DNA of 64,000 nucleotides. Source: Apostichopus japonicus (taxonomy: Eukaryota > Echinodermata > Holothuroidea > Aspidochirotida > Stichopodidae). Where the stretch lies: contig NC_092569.1 of the NCBI RefSeq assembly GCF_037975245.1, forward strand, positions 25,400,668 to 25,464,667, written 5' to 3'. The notes below the pieces were generated by a model. The model searched no databases. It was not told where the DNA came from and saw only the letters and a program-made list of their open reading frames with translations. The position numbers and the translations under genes are program-made. Numbering within the stretch: the stretch's first letter is position 1; each line of letters opens with the position of its first letter. This document shows, piece after piece, positions 1-14,599 of the stretch.

Positions 1-264
1 ATAAACTACCACTCTTCTCTCAATATTTGATCAATAATTACCCCAAGTTGCGCACAGTGAATGTTGTGATAAACAATGAGTAAGGAAAAGCGGCTATTCT
101 TTCAGAAGGGGTCGTTTTGAAACATTACTATTTTCTCACTGATTGTGATATTACTCTCTAAATGCACTGATACAAAGTCATGAAAACGTCGTTCCCTTTT
201 CTATTGCGTTATTTAGTGCCTAAATGTGAATGTTTTCTTTCTTTGAAGACTTGTGGCAGTTTTG

Positions 265-1167
265 TAACAGCCATACCCTGCTCTAAACCAGTTCTTTCTA
301 TCAGGACAGAAACAAGTTTTTACTACTAAGTTTTTAGGTGTATATATTGATAATAAGCTTTCGTGGCATGAGCACATTTCTACAGTATGCAGGAGAGCAG
401 CGAAAAGCGTTGGGATATTATCAAAGTTGAAATTTCTCCTACCAGAGCGCATATTAAAGACTCTCTACCAAACTTTGGTCGTTCCACACATCTCATATTG
501 TTCAATTATCTGGTCTGGCACGCCAGAAACCAATCTTCATCCTCTTATTATTCTCCAAAAGAAAGCCATGCGCCACATTTCACGTGTTGCACCTCGTGAA
601 CACACAAATCAACTTTTCAAGAATCTCAATTTATTAAAAGTTACCGACGTTTTTCGTGTAAATCTTGCCACGTTTGCATATAAGGCATGGAATGGTTTAT
701 TGCCTAACACATTTCATGATTTTTTTAACTAGTAACAGTGTGATACATCACCACAACACACGGAATGCTGATAACGCACATTACTTTTCGTATAAAACAT
801 CGATTGGGAGACTTCGTCTTAGAAATCGTGCAATAAAGACATGGAATTCCATAACAGAGAGTTTCAAAACCAAAGTATCCAGTAAAATATTCAAAAAGCA
901 TCTGACAAAAGACGTTATATCCAGTTATTAATAAGTCATCCATTCATTGGCACGATAACAAATTATTATAGTAAATATTATCACCATATATAGTATTCAT
1001 TGATTGTCGAATTATTCTATTTTGTATTGTTATGTAAATACTTTTCTTTTTTTCTCAATACAGGGAGACTTCTACTTTGTTAAGCTGTTGTACGCTTTTT
1101 GGAAGACTTCCTTCACACTGTAAATTTACACGTGAAAAACAAATAAATAAATCAAATCAAATCAAAC
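265..1167 (+). mobile_element. LINE 3' fragment (reverse transcriptase C-terminus)
   Basis: Reading from about 316 gives FLGVYIDNKLSWHEHI, then a stretch with VVPHISYCSIIW and QKKAMRHIS. This is the thumb and C-terminal part of a non-LTR retrotransposon reverse transcriptase. A stop and frame change near 730 are followed in another frame by HHHNTRNA and LRLRNRAIKTWNSI, the usual end of the ORF, to about 931. The copy ends at 1138-1167 in an AAATAAAT/AAATC simple repeat, as expected of a LINE 3' tail. It is 5'-truncated and frameshifted, hence dead. CR1/L2-like placement is a guess. Confidence 0.8.
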
Positions 1168-2990
1168 ATTGATATAGTGTGCAAGAAGGTATTGACCATA
1201 CTTATCGCCCTATTAGCTTCTCCAAAGGGCACCTCAGGAAAGTTGTCCAATCTCAATTTCACTGCAGGGTAGTACTTAGCTGTATCATTCGGGCACGTAA
1301 GCAATCACACAGGTTGTATACGAATCTATTTAGTTATGTTTTAGAATTTGCTCAGAACTTCAGACCAGGGATCTGTTCAGACTGGTGACGTTCGGATATT
1401 TGAGCAGAAAACAAATGTCACATAAAACAACATGGATTATAAATAGGATGATACTAGGCATATCAAGAATATGCACCTCACTGACAATACAGTCTGTGTC
1501 CGAGATGCATTATAGAGACTGGAATTTCTAGTTTGAGAAATGTTATACCAGGATTCATTAATTTAAAGAACCCAATAAAGTTAGAATAGGATGGATGGGA
1601 AGTTTAGGGCAACGACCTTGCCATATTCTATGCAAGTTGCGAGATAACAACCCAAATAATGTATAGGCTACTCGTATATACTTTACTGCAATCGCCAATT
1701 TCTTGTTCAGTATCAATCATTAGATCGTCAGAATTGTCAGTAAATAAGCCAGGAACTCTGTAGTGTATATATCTTAACCTCTGGTGGTTGACGTTAATCC
1801 GTAATTGACGGGAACTATCAAATAAATAATAGCCACCTGCGTCTCAAGTTAAATATTATTCTATCCTTTTGCTTGTGTCATCGCCACGAGGCGAACTGAA
1901 CGTAATTGTCAAATTCCCATCTTTATATCAGTTTTTGTTTTTTAAGTTATCCAAATTCTACATTTGATTTGGTAAATAACAAATTTGACTGGAAAATGAA
2001 TCATCCAATTACAAAAATACATAGGCTTTTGTGGACAAAGTGTGAACGATACATTTATGTACTGTATGGGCACAGAGCAAACAATATTATCAGCTAAGTG
2101 TTTAGTGACGTTCTCCATGCTATTGGCCAGAGGTGTTCGGGGCGCCCCACCCAAAAAAAATTTATATAATACTTCATTCCCATTAATGACCTTTAGATTT
2201 TTTAGGCATGGCTGTATTTAGGCCTTTTGTCACCTATACTTTTGATCTACACATGCAGCCTACATAGAGTCACCCTATTGAAAATGGAATGTAAAACTAC
2301 CAAATTCTAGGCTACGTATACAAGGGCAGAAATCACACAAATATGTTTTTGGCCTTTATTCACTCAATTTGGCCGGTAAATTCTCTAAATTTGACCGATT
2401 GTGTAACACGAAAACTGGCAACCCTGCTGTACACTGTAAACTCTACAATGGTATCATGCTGTGAAACCATCGGGTTGTTTGTTATTTATTACTAGGGACC
2501 GCCCCAGTACCACGAATTTGACTAGAACACCATAGAATTAGTTTCTATTATGAGTAACTTATTACCTACTTCAACATTTTCTACCCAACGAAGCAATATT
2601 AGTCTAATTATATCCAGTTGTTTAAACATTTTAATATAATTTAACATGGCTCAAACCTCAACCGGTTGGATAAAATTTGAAAGCTCTGAAGCCTCTAAAG
2701 TCCTCCGTATCGTATAGCTCACGGGGGCTCCACATTGGATCCCACCAGGGGCCGTATGACGGGCCCCTGGATACCACGCAGATAGCGTAAAGCGTTCACG
2801 CCGACAGGTAAATAAATTGAATCCGTCTATAGCCCTCAATTAGATGAAATCTTGACTACGCGCTTGACTTTCTCTCCAATATCTCAAGTTCATACTTTTA
2901 GTTGGATAGTCCCTTCAACCATTTCGCGGACGGAACTGTTCAATTTGGACAAGGACAACATTCATAGTACCTTTACCATGCCGTTTCAAG
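1168..2990. other. Non-coding part of segmental duplication
   Basis: I see no gene here. The sequence matches copy 2 of the duplication (17045-18780). A short GC-rich block at 2700-2800 is also shared with copy 2 (18600-18720). Confidence 0.5.
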
Positions 2991-3502
2991 TGTTTGAGAG
3001 TAGGGCATATTGCAAAAGTACCTAAAGTGACAAAACTTTCCCCTACTCTTCTTTGCCACCCTCAGCCCCCCTCAGCCCAACATGTGAAAAAATCTGGTTA
3101 CGCCACTGTTAAATTTACAAATATCAACGCTCCAAGGAAAGATAATAATAACGGCTTGGTTTACCAACAAAAAAATGTAATTCTGTGTTCAATGTCAGAT
3201 TCAAAAGCACAAGGGGTGCTTTCTGTACAAATATATTACTTGATTAATACGCGCTCATGGACAATTATACGAAGCCATATACACGCATTTACTTACCAGA
3301 AAAATCAATGTGGTCAAGTAATACTTCTTTCTGTGACACGAAGGTCCGGTGTTCTGTATTCCTTCTGTATTCCTTGTCAGATTCCAAAGCACAAGGATAG
3401 CATTCTGTAAATAATATACAAAGCCAGTTAATACGCAGTCACATACCAGTAGAATCAATGCGCTCGAGAAATACCGTCTTCTTTCTGTGACACAAGATCC
3501 GG

Positions 3503-3513
3503 GGTTCGATTCC
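3503..3513 (+). promoter_or_regulatory. Pol III B-box-like sequence
   Basis: GGTTCGATTCC matches the tRNA B-box consensus GGTTCGANTCC at every position. A weak A-box-like GCTCGAGAAAT lies about 50 bp upstream (near 3455). It lies 10 bp before the hammerhead core. The second copy (21215-21225) has one change in the B-box, GGTTTGATTCC. Confidence 0.5.
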
Positions 3514-3515
3514 TA

Positions 3516-3560
3516 CTTTCGTCTGATGAGTCCCAAAATGGACGAAACCGGTCATTTAAT
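3516..3560 (+). ncRNA. Hammerhead ribozyme (type I-like)
   Basis: The conserved core CTGATGA lies at 3523-3529. It is followed by a 4-bp stem II (3530-3533 pairing with 3540-3543, six-base loop), then GAAA at 3544-3547, a CCGG stem III palindrome, and TC with predicted cleavage after 3553. The A/CCGG/U arrangement has no loop, so helix III would need pairing between two molecules, as described for short-helix-III hammerheads of Penelope-like elements and retrozymes. Stem I is weak in this copy (ATTTAA against TTTCGT). In copy 2 stem I can form (GTGAAA against TTTCGT) while stem II is damaged, so the ancestor probably had both. Confidence 0.75.
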
Positions 3561-4732
3561 GGAAGTTGTCTGGAACGTTGATCTTTATTCTTTAGCTAGC
3601 ATGCTTTGTTAAGTGTATAGGAACTTTATTTTTTATAGTTTTCGCTAAAAAAAAGACAAAAGCTAGACATGCTAGTTTCCAAAAGTCATATGTAGAATCC
3701 CGCAATATGACTGCCACAAAAGAATATACCTTTGCAACAGAATGTTCCAAAATATCCACTGGGTTTATCGGTTCCAATTAGTAATCAAAACAGTTTTGTA
3801 ACCTTTACAATTTTAATCAAATGTGATGGTGCACGGTTTTCAGTTAGAAGTCATTACTTATCGAGGCTTTTAGAGTAAACTAAAAACGTTGAGTGTAAAG
3901 ACACACGTTTAGATTGCCAACGCAGATTCAAATTTGACCTTTAGACTAGTTCATACACTGTGAGTTAACTAAACCATCATAAGTTGTGAACTACCAACAC
4001 CTTGTTTAAATAGTGCGTGGGTTGAAGTTGTTGACAATATAAAGGGTTCATTGACATATATCGACGGCGATCAAATATTGGATTGAAACCGGCCTTACAC
4101 CTGCGTCATTACTACTATTAGCTACCATGGAACTACCCTATTGAGCAACTCCTGTATACTATCGTATGCTCTGGTTAGCTACATCATATCTTGTTGTGGT
4201 TTTTATGTTACTTATTATTGGTGTTGTGTACTAGTTGCAATTGCACATATGAGTCTTGATGGCAACTTTCTGTGAATTGGAACCACTGCTCAACAGAACC
4301 ATGTTCAAAATTAGCTTTTAACACTGGGCGTTTAGAAATAACCATACGCAGTTGTAAACATGTTCATGTTTCCACTCTTTCATTGGTGCGTTCTCATTGG
4401 ATGTTACATGGACTTCTGGGATTGTGGTCCATCATCGTAGTGCTCGATTTATTCAGCATTTTGTCTATACTGCGCTTCAACTTATATACTGTCTTGCTAG
4501 GTACTTTGTATTTTTTTTTAATGTTGAAGATCTTATACAAATATTACCATAAATATCACTACAGCTTAGAAGTTGATGATATTTACTCACATGTGATAGT
4601 ATCAAGTCGGGTTAAAACGCGGTTTTGGAAATCAGCTTGTGCAAAACTGTTGCTTCGCAATGAAATATTTGATAGGGGTATCATGTTCACTATCAATTTA
4701 GGTACGTGTATACCACAACGTGCAACCATTGT

Positions 4733-4905
4733 GCGAATTCTTGATATCTCGAATTATATTTTGGATATCTCTAAATCGAATTCTTAATATCTCGAAGTCA
4801 ATTTTTGATATGTCAAGTACGTTTTATAGGTATTGATATGTAGAAACAAATTCTGGAAATGAATTCGAGATATCCGACTATGAATTAGAGATATCTGTAA
4901 TTATT
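4733..4905. repeat. Inverted array of GATATC/GAATTC motifs
   Basis: The left half carries repeated CGAATTCTTGATATCTCGAA-type words. The right half carries the inverse, GAATTCGAGATATCC. The halves could fold into an imperfect hairpin of about 170 nt. The same arrangement is in unit B (6350-6520), and only its right side remains in unit C (about 22288-22325). Confidence 0.6.
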
Positions 4906-4935
4906 GAATACACGTTAAAATGGCTTTCCATATGT

Positions 4936-5140
4936 TCGGTATTGATCGGCACATATATAAGATTAAAAGCATTGTTGTCTCTGTCGCTGGTGCTTAACTC
5001 TTGACTTAGGTGATAATGCAATACTCCATCATCCGGGCTGCTTCTCTCATCTGTGATTCACCAAACTTTAAGTTAATAGACAAACTATGTGAGTAAACGC
5101 TGTTATGTGTTACTCATTGCCTAAGTTATTGTATATAACT
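4936..5140 (-). pseudogene. Fragment of a fibrinogen-domain last exon
   Basis: On the minus strand, the sequence from about 5044 downwards reads DERSSPDDGVLHYHLSQEL, then a degenerate S-D-R-D-N-N stretch. It closely follows the start of the last exon of the fibrinogen gene at 23793-24055 (DERSSPDGAFLRNHLNHEF). The flanking intron (5045-5140) also matches 24056-24150. The exon breaks off after the region equivalent to NCADYY, so the P subdomain core and stop codon are absent. It is a non-functional piece carried inside the 1.5-kb unit. Confidence 0.8.
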
Positions 5141-5389
5141 AAGGCTCACAGCTATATAGAAGCGTAGTTTACCGGTAGTTAGTCGTTGCATTGACATTAG
5201 CAAATTAATGTGAATTTATCAATCTACACCGATAAAAACATTAAATCAAATATTTTGCTGTTGTGCAGTTATTTGTATCATCGAAATTCTGAGGGGAAAC
5301 TATTTTTTATCTTAAAAACATAAACGAGAAATGAGTTCCATGTTGCTTACATATGTGTATTAGTTCTACATCAATTAAAACTCCACGAA

Positions 5390-6850
5390 ATGTGATGGTG
5401 CAAGGTTTCCAGTTAGTAGTCATTACCTACCGAGGCTTTTAGAGTAAACTAAACACGTTGAGTGTGAAGATTCACGATTATATTGCAACACAGATTCATA
5501 TTTTACCTTTAGACTAGTTCATACACTGTGAGTAAACAACACCATCATAAGTTTTGATCGAACAACGCATTGTTTAAATATTGCGTGCAAGGAAGGTATT
5601 GGTAACATAAAAAGTTCATTTACATATATCGACGGCGATCAAATATTGGATTGAACCCGGCCTTACACCTGCGTCATTACTATTATTTATAGCTACGATG
5701 GAACTAACCCACTGAGCAACTCCTGTATACTATCGTACACTTTGGTTAGCTAAATCATATCTTGTTGTGGTTTTTATGTTATTTTTTATGGGTGGTTGTA
5801 CTGGTAGTGGGCCTAGTGAAAATTGCATATATATATGAGTCGTGATGGCAACTTTCTGTGAGTTTGAACCACTGATCAACAGGACCATGTTCAAAATTAG
5901 CTTTTTACACTGGGCATTTAGAAATAAACAGACGCATTTGTAAACATGTTCATGTATAAAGGTTTCCACTCGTTCATTGGTGCGTTCTCATTGGATGTTA
6001 CATGGACTTCTGGGATTGTGGTCCATCATCATAGTGCTCGATTTATTCAGCATTTTGTCTATAATGCGCCCCAACTGTCAACTGTCATACTGTCATGCTG
6101 AGTACTTTGTATTTTTTGATGTTGAAGATCTTATGCAAATATTACCATAAATATCACTATACAGCATCAAAGTTGATGATATTTACTCACATGTGACAGT
6201 AACAATATGGGTTAAAACGCATTGTGGCGGACTTGGAAATCAGCTTGGTCAAAACTGTTGCTTCTCAATGTACTATTTGATAGGGGTATCATCTTTGCTA
6301 TCAATTTTAGGTACGTGTATACCACAACGTGTAACCATTGTGCGAATTCTTGATATATCTAATTACCGTACATTTTGAATATCTCTAAATCGAATTCTTA
6401 ATATCTCGAAGTCAATTTCTGATATCTCAAATACTTTTTAAATATTGATATCTAGAAACGAATTCGAGATATCTGGAAATAAGTTCGAGATATCCGAAAA
6501 TGAATTCGAGATATCTGTAATTATTAAATAAATGTTAAAATGGCTTTCCATTTGCGCGATATTCATCGGCACAGCTATCATTTAAAGCATCGTTGTCTCT
6601 GTCTCTGGTGCTGAACTCGTTAGTTATAGGTGATAATGCAAAAATAAATCATCTGGGTTACTTCTCTCATCTGTGAAATGACTAAACTTTTAAGTTAATA
6701 GTCAAAATATGTGAGTAAACGCTATGTTCATCATTACCCAAGTTATTGTATATAGGTAAGACTCACAGCTACATAGAAACGTATTTTACTGGTAACTCGT
6801 CGTTACATTGACATAAGCATTTACATGAGAGTATATTAATTTATATCTAC
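5390..6850. repeat. 1.5-kb tandem unit, copy B
   Basis: This is a direct tandem copy of 3810-5280, separated from it by about 110 bp. Similarity is high at the start (TAGTCATTACCTACCGAGGC against the equivalent in unit A) and runs through the inverted array and the fibrinogen exon fragment. Confidence 0.75.
6557..6760 (-). pseudogene. Second fragment of the fibrinogen-domain last exon
   Basis: The equivalent of the fragment at 4936-5140. CATCGGCACAGCTATC and AGCATCGTTGTCTCTGTCTC align to the exon at 23950-24000, and CTTCTCTCATCTGTGAAATG aligns to the exon start and splice acceptor region at 24045-24065. In-frame breaks and an A-rich indel show decay. Confidence 0.75.
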
Positions 6851-8610
6851 AAAAAACTACTGTTGTTTGACGATGCAGTTTGAAAATTCAAGTGACTTCA
6901 TCATAACTCCTTAACGGATCATATGGTCCGTTGCTGACATTCGGTTATTTCATTTAATGACATTTTGCCCTTTATTTTACCCTTATGAATTATGGCCTGA
7001 CATGGGGTAGCATTGTATCACTAATATTTACAGCAAGGGGAAGGGGAGGGGGGGGGGGGGTGGGGAGGTGGCATGGCACCAAATTTTCACAGCAGTAAGC
7101 ACGATGTCGCCTGTTGTGTTACACTGTACTTTTGAGTTCTGATTGAAGCACCCTTAACAAGGTATGTACTTACACAGAGAGTTTGGCTTCTTATCCTCCT
7201 AGTGCACTCCGGTCTTTACACCACCACGCCCGCCTCCCTCTCCGCACGCATGTTGTGATGCCATTGAGACTGCCATTCGACTTAACATTATGATACGAAC
7301 TCACATTCAGTTAACTTTTGCCTATAGGTTGTTGCCTGTATTAACTAACTACGGAAATGTTTACATTATCGGCAATACACAATAGCGTAGGACTATGTAA
7401 GGCATTTCTTCTAAGTAGCAGCCTAAACATTAGTAATAACTTCCTAGCTCAATTGCCACTTAACTCCGATTACATAATAACACATGTACATCCATAAATT
7501 ATACAAAATAGACAATTTGTAATAAAGTAGGTGTTCATAGACTCCGTTTTTACTTGTTATATTACGCAGTTACAATGTGAGCAGTGCCTGGTGCAGACAT
7601 AGTACCGTACATACCTTTTTGAATGTAAGCAGACTATTCTTAACTTTCGGGTTTTTAACACGCCAAGTTCTCCGTCTGTTATCACCATTTCTGAAACTTG
7701 AGATGATATTTCAAATAACTGAGTATATACTATTATGTTTAATCAGTGTTCGTAATGATTGAAAACCTGATTGAAGTTTAAATGACAGTCAAGATTTAGT
7801 GGAGACATTGATATGTTAACCCTTCCAATCCAGTGCGCCGTTTCCTCATATGTATAGTGACGCCATTATTGTGCTATATATAGAATACGAAAATACCCAG
7901 TTTCGTAAGTTGAATGAAATACAATGAACTGCCTGTCATTGTGTAACTATATGCACAGTAAGCGCAATCAAGTATACGTTTCTAATGTACTATGGCTTTA
8001 TGAAATAAATCAGAATTTTTGAAAATGTTATTGTCACTGGTTTTATTTGCTACTACATGACAAAACACACTCACGCAATTCTAAAGGACATTGTGCAATG
8101 TACTATTGTTCAGTACGCATCAAACTGTTTATAGTTTTCGATTATGTGAGAAATGGTGAAGAGGAAGTGATACGATGTGAAGAAACAACAGTAGCAAGAC
8201 CAAGCCCCACCCCCACCCTTAGGTAAAACAGTTTTCCGTGTTCCTTACCTTGGTGCCTCAAATGATATTTGTAAAATGAAATGGGCAGGAAGATGCACAA
8301 TTCCTTACGTGTACTGCAGTTTCATTTCCTGACGTATATACCTCCAAATCGCTATTGATTTGTGGCTGACCATAAGTTCTAGAAACAGCAAAGGTTCGGG
8401 GACTTTTCTCTCTTTACACCCACCAGATGTCCTATGGCCGGTCCCTTGACCATTCGCCGCGCTGAAATTACTATTAGCCTGTGTCCATTCCAACAATGTA
8501 GCTCCCGTATCTGTGCCCCCCCCCCTATTCTAAACGTCTTGCAACACCATTAAGATGGACTGGTGGGTGTTGCAGGGGTGGGATGGGTGGTTGGGTGGAT
8601 TAGGGTGTTA
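6851..8610. other. Non-genic interval
   Basis: I see no gene. A run of ten or more G lies at 7045-7060, and an AATAAA-type sequence lies at 8003-8008. Short open frames show no family motif. Confidence 0.5.
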
Positions 8611-8924
8611 TGTTAAAACATTAAATTTATTGAAACTTCGGGACATAATCAATCTAGGAACTGCTTCAGTCACATATCGTTTTATACACAATCTGCTACC
8701 AGACGCTCTCTTTAACTTTTTCACAAATGAACTCCCTCATTCATAACTACAATACACGGAATCCTCCGCTTCTTTTGCATACTGTAAATCGCACTTCTTT
8801 CCACTCAACCCTTCGTTATCGTACCACTAAACTTTGGAACTCATTACCCAAAACAATAAGTGACAAGCCTAGCTTAAAATCGTTTAGGTATAACTTAAGT
8901 AATTATTATTTAAACAAATACTAA
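8611..8924 (+). mobile_element. LINE reverse transcriptase C-terminal remnant
   Basis: The plus strand reads LLKLRDIINLGTASVTYRFI, then NLLPDALFNFFTNELPHS. After a frame change near 8745 it reads HNYNTRNPP, followed by YRTTKLWNSLPKTISDKPSL and a stop at 8924. This is the C-terminal tail of a non-LTR ORF, distantly like the fragment at 265-1167. It is short, frameshifted and 5'-truncated. Confidence 0.75.
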
Positions 8925-10350
8925 CTCTTGACAAGTAATTGAAAGACTCTAACTTGTTGTTTGGACAAACTCAGGTGTTCAGATGCACTGGATTTTTTTC
9001 GGGGGCGGGGGGGGGGGGGGTTGTTATTGTTTTGTTTTGTTTTGGTCTTATTGTTCTATTGTATGAAATTGTGTATTTTGCTTTGTTGTACTTTGATTGG
9101 TCTCTTTATCTTTATTTTAGGGAGCGAAGCACCCCGTCAAGCCCGCAAGGGTTTTTTGTTCCGCTTCCTTCACTTCATGTATTATCCACTATTATCCACT
9201 ACTACTTCATGTTACTTACTGTCAAAAACGCAAAACGAACACCATCCGTCAATAACGCAAAGCGAATTCACCGCGTCAATAACTCAAAACGAAAGCAGCG
9301 CGTTAATAACGCAGTCTAGCGTCCTTTAACATAGAATACAGTCACACAGCCTACGTTATAATGATTAATCCCCTATTATAGAGAGAACTCAATTCCCCAA
9401 ATATTCAGATTTGTTTCTAGGACAGTTTATAAGATGAACACAGTTCTGTACATAGGCTGTGTGGACAGTAAAGTCAGACTATTCCTCATATATTTTACGT
9501 TAAAGGTTCGATTCAAGTAAATTCGTCACAAAGATTAAGGTAATTAAAGACAGATCATTCGTTTAACTAACTTGAAACTTATTTCTTATTAGATGAAGAA
9601 ATGCTAAGCAAGCGAGACCTTTCAAACTGCTGTCTCAATGATCATAACTACGGGCTTAGTTGTGTAAGCATTTATGCTCTTAAAAATATAACAACAAAAA
9701 ACATTAAGATAGTCACGTCGGATATGTTTATCAATGATCTACTTACAATTACTTTTTCAAAGGTCGTAAATAAACTTCGCTTTTAGTGGCAGACACTTTC
9801 CGGAGACCCTCAGTTAACGTGAGCTCTCTGTGCGTCACTTAGTTAGGTGCGTGAAAATAACGGAAATGTCTCTCTTGTGAGACACAGAGCTTGATTGGTT
9901 GCGCATCACGCGAGCCTTTACTGATAGAAAACAACAGTTCCTGTGGTTTACTACTTAACTAACACAGCTCCACTACTATTAAAAAATCTACATTTGGACT
10001 TCCATCGTTTCTGTGAGAAGACTCAAATATTTATACATGCCCCGAAGTGGTAAGCCACCAGCCGCGTAAACAAATAAAGTCGGCTATACACAGTGAATTT
10101 TCCTTAGACTTATAGTTTAAAGGGTGTAAAGACTCGCGCAAAATGAAACGTCGGTAATCTGACCTAGATTCGAATGAGGTGTAACAGAAGTGTTAGACAC
10201 CACCATCGATGCCAGAAAATACACACATAGCTTGCTACCGTCGGTAATTATACACTAATGTACAGTCAGTACATAACACCTGCGGTCAATACCCAAGGCA
10301 CAGTGTAGAAACGATACAGTGATGGACATCTCAGGTCCAGCTAAAGACAA
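8925..10350. other. Non-genic interval with G-run and short tandem repeat
   Basis: A G-rich run (9000-9020) is followed by a T-rich stretch. At 9228-9318 a roughly 30-bp unit containing GTCAATAACGCAAA repeats about three times with divergence. No gene is recognised. Confidence 0.4.
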
Positions 10351-10469
10351 CAAGGTATCACGTTTCATTACTGTCTGCATTTTGTAGCAACAAGAGAAAA
10401 ACTTCACTTGCAAGCAACGGAGTCAACTTTCTAAAGATGGCGGCACGCCGTTTGGGGAGAGTCTTCAAT

Positions 10470-11150
10470 GCCTTTAAGACTTTGACCTGTTTTGAGGTCT
10501 CATTACTTTTGATCTCTACAAAAAACAATACCGTTCTTGCTATCACTGAATTGCACAAACACACTTATTATAAAGTTCATCAAATATTACATATTCGGAA
10601 GTTCTCAATTCACAAGGTTTTTAGACTGTTGCCATTGATAACCTCAAATGATATAAGACCTATATATACGAAATAATTAATAGGGCATTGCACTACTATG
10701 GAAAATGTACATATGAAGTTAATCCACGCTTTACCTTTGAAGTTATTGCTTAAAGAAGTTGTCACACTTTTTCTTATGGTAACCTCGATGGACTTTTGGC
10801 ATCAACAGAAACTACAACGATCTTAAAGGGGATCCACTTACCGAGTATAAAGCTCACATATAGGTTTCAATTATGAAATTATCGAGTTTACACGGTTTTC
10901 AGACGTTGACCCCCGCAAAATGATAACGTTCTTGTGCGGTTTACGGTAGATATTGCCGTGTATTTAGTGCTTCTAAACATTTCTTTGAAGTTAAAGTGTT
11001 CACAAAGTTTTGCAGACTTTTAACCTTAGATAACCTTTGACCGCCATAAAAAACAAACAGGTTTTTTAAGTATTCACTAAGCTGTATCCACATTCTAAGT
11101 ATGAAATTAAACCACTATGTGACGTACAGAGTTTACTAGCCAATGTGACA
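10470..11150 (+). repeat. Degenerate tandem repeat of the TTTGACC type
   Basis: Blocks recur that combine GTTTTCAGAC(G/T)TTGACC, a GGTAACCT-like word, ACCTTTGACC(T/G)CC, AAAAAACAA, and CATTCTAAGTATGAAATTAA, spaced about 170-200 bp. The same words occur at 12800-13370. This looks like an old tandem repeat family. An open frame at 10437-10676 falls in it and is not called. Confidence 0.45.
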
Positions 11151-11634
11151 CAAACACACATGTATTTTCCTTTTACTTAAATTAGTGCTCAAAGCGAGAA
11201 CGACTTATTGCCCAACTTTACATTGTTCTTCAATTACCATAGCAACCAGATACATGTTGTATGTATTTGTAGACTTCAGTTGACCATCAGTTGGCGTGGA
11301 GCGTACCATACCGTATGTTTATCCGAAGGCTGTTTTGGAACTTGGAACGCCGATCGTGACAACAACAGGCAACAAAGTGCTGCAGCTCTATACATATAAA
11401 GTCTGTTAATCAACGATAGGCCCGGGCCTACAGTGCTACATACTGGCTACGCCCCTGATAGTTCTAAATTAGGATTAGATCTCTTACTGAAATATCGCTG
11501 ACCTAATAAGGTGATCAAGGGTACAATTTTTATGTAGAAAAAGGGCACATTTTAACCTGAGGAAAAGTGGGGGGGCACGTGCCCCCAGTGCCCCGCGGTT
11601 CCGCCGCACTTGGTTGTACTGCTTTCCGGATAAC

Positions 11635-14405
<2,771 letters not shown>

Positions 14406-14599
14406 GATCTAAAGGATTTATATGATGGGGATTTGTAAGAAAGAATGAATACATTGCTCTACTCGTGACATATTTGCGAACAAAATAAGGTCAATAATTA
14501 AAGGCACTCATTGGTAATCACACGAATCGTTAGGATAAAGTAGATACCCGAACTCAGTCAGATTCGTTTGTTTTGTGAAACACTTATCTTACTTCAAGT

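Larger units (their letters stand above)
3192..3563 (+). repeat. Tandem retrozyme/SINE-like units
   Basis: Two imperfect head-to-tail units begin with GTCAGATTC(C)AAAGCACAAG at about 3196 and 3377. Both contain a CTTTCTGTGACAC block (about 3328 and 3481). The second unit continues into a perfect B-box-like sequence and a hammerhead ribozyme core; the first has lost both. Tandem units of about 180 bp with one hammerhead each match what is known of metazoan retrozymes. A tRNA-like head would match a SINE. Which of these it is cannot be settled from sequence alone. Confidence 0.5.
3810..5280. repeat. 1.5-kb tandem unit, copy A
   Basis: This unit is repeated directly downstream at 5390-6850 and, shorter, at 21540-22440. 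Each starts near TGATGGTGCA(C/A)GGTTT(T/C)CAG. Shared landmarks are ATATATCGACGGCGATCAAA, a CATTGGATGTTACATGGACT block, and the GATATC/GAATTC inverted arrays near the 3' part. The unit ends with a decayed piece of a fibrinogen-domain exon on the minus strand. An open frame at 4272-4787 is not preserved in the sister units, so I do not call it a gene. Confidence 0.75.
1..5290. repeat. Segmental duplication, copy 1
   Basis: Long stretches of this region recur in the same order at 16868-22440. Matching blocks are 1-180 with 16885-17040, 1390-1680 with 17045-17300, 1660-1920 with 17660-17920, 2640-3000 with 18550-18780 plus 20773-20880, 3480-3780 with 21190-21500, and 3810-4500 with 21540-22260. 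Copy 1 carries a LINE insertion near 190-1390 that copy 2 lacks. Copy 2 carries a pogo-like insertion that copy 1 lacks. The copies differ by many substitutions and small indels, so the duplication is old. No intact gene is seen in it. Confidence 0.8.

Noticed and set aside
4272-4787. 171-codon open frame with hydrophobic stretches
   Set aside because: It lies in a repeat unit. The sister units at 5850-6400 and 22020-22300 do not keep the frame.
8939-9329. Two overlapping open frames of about 125 codons
   Set aside because: They run through a G-run and a short tandem repeat. The composition is not that of a gene.
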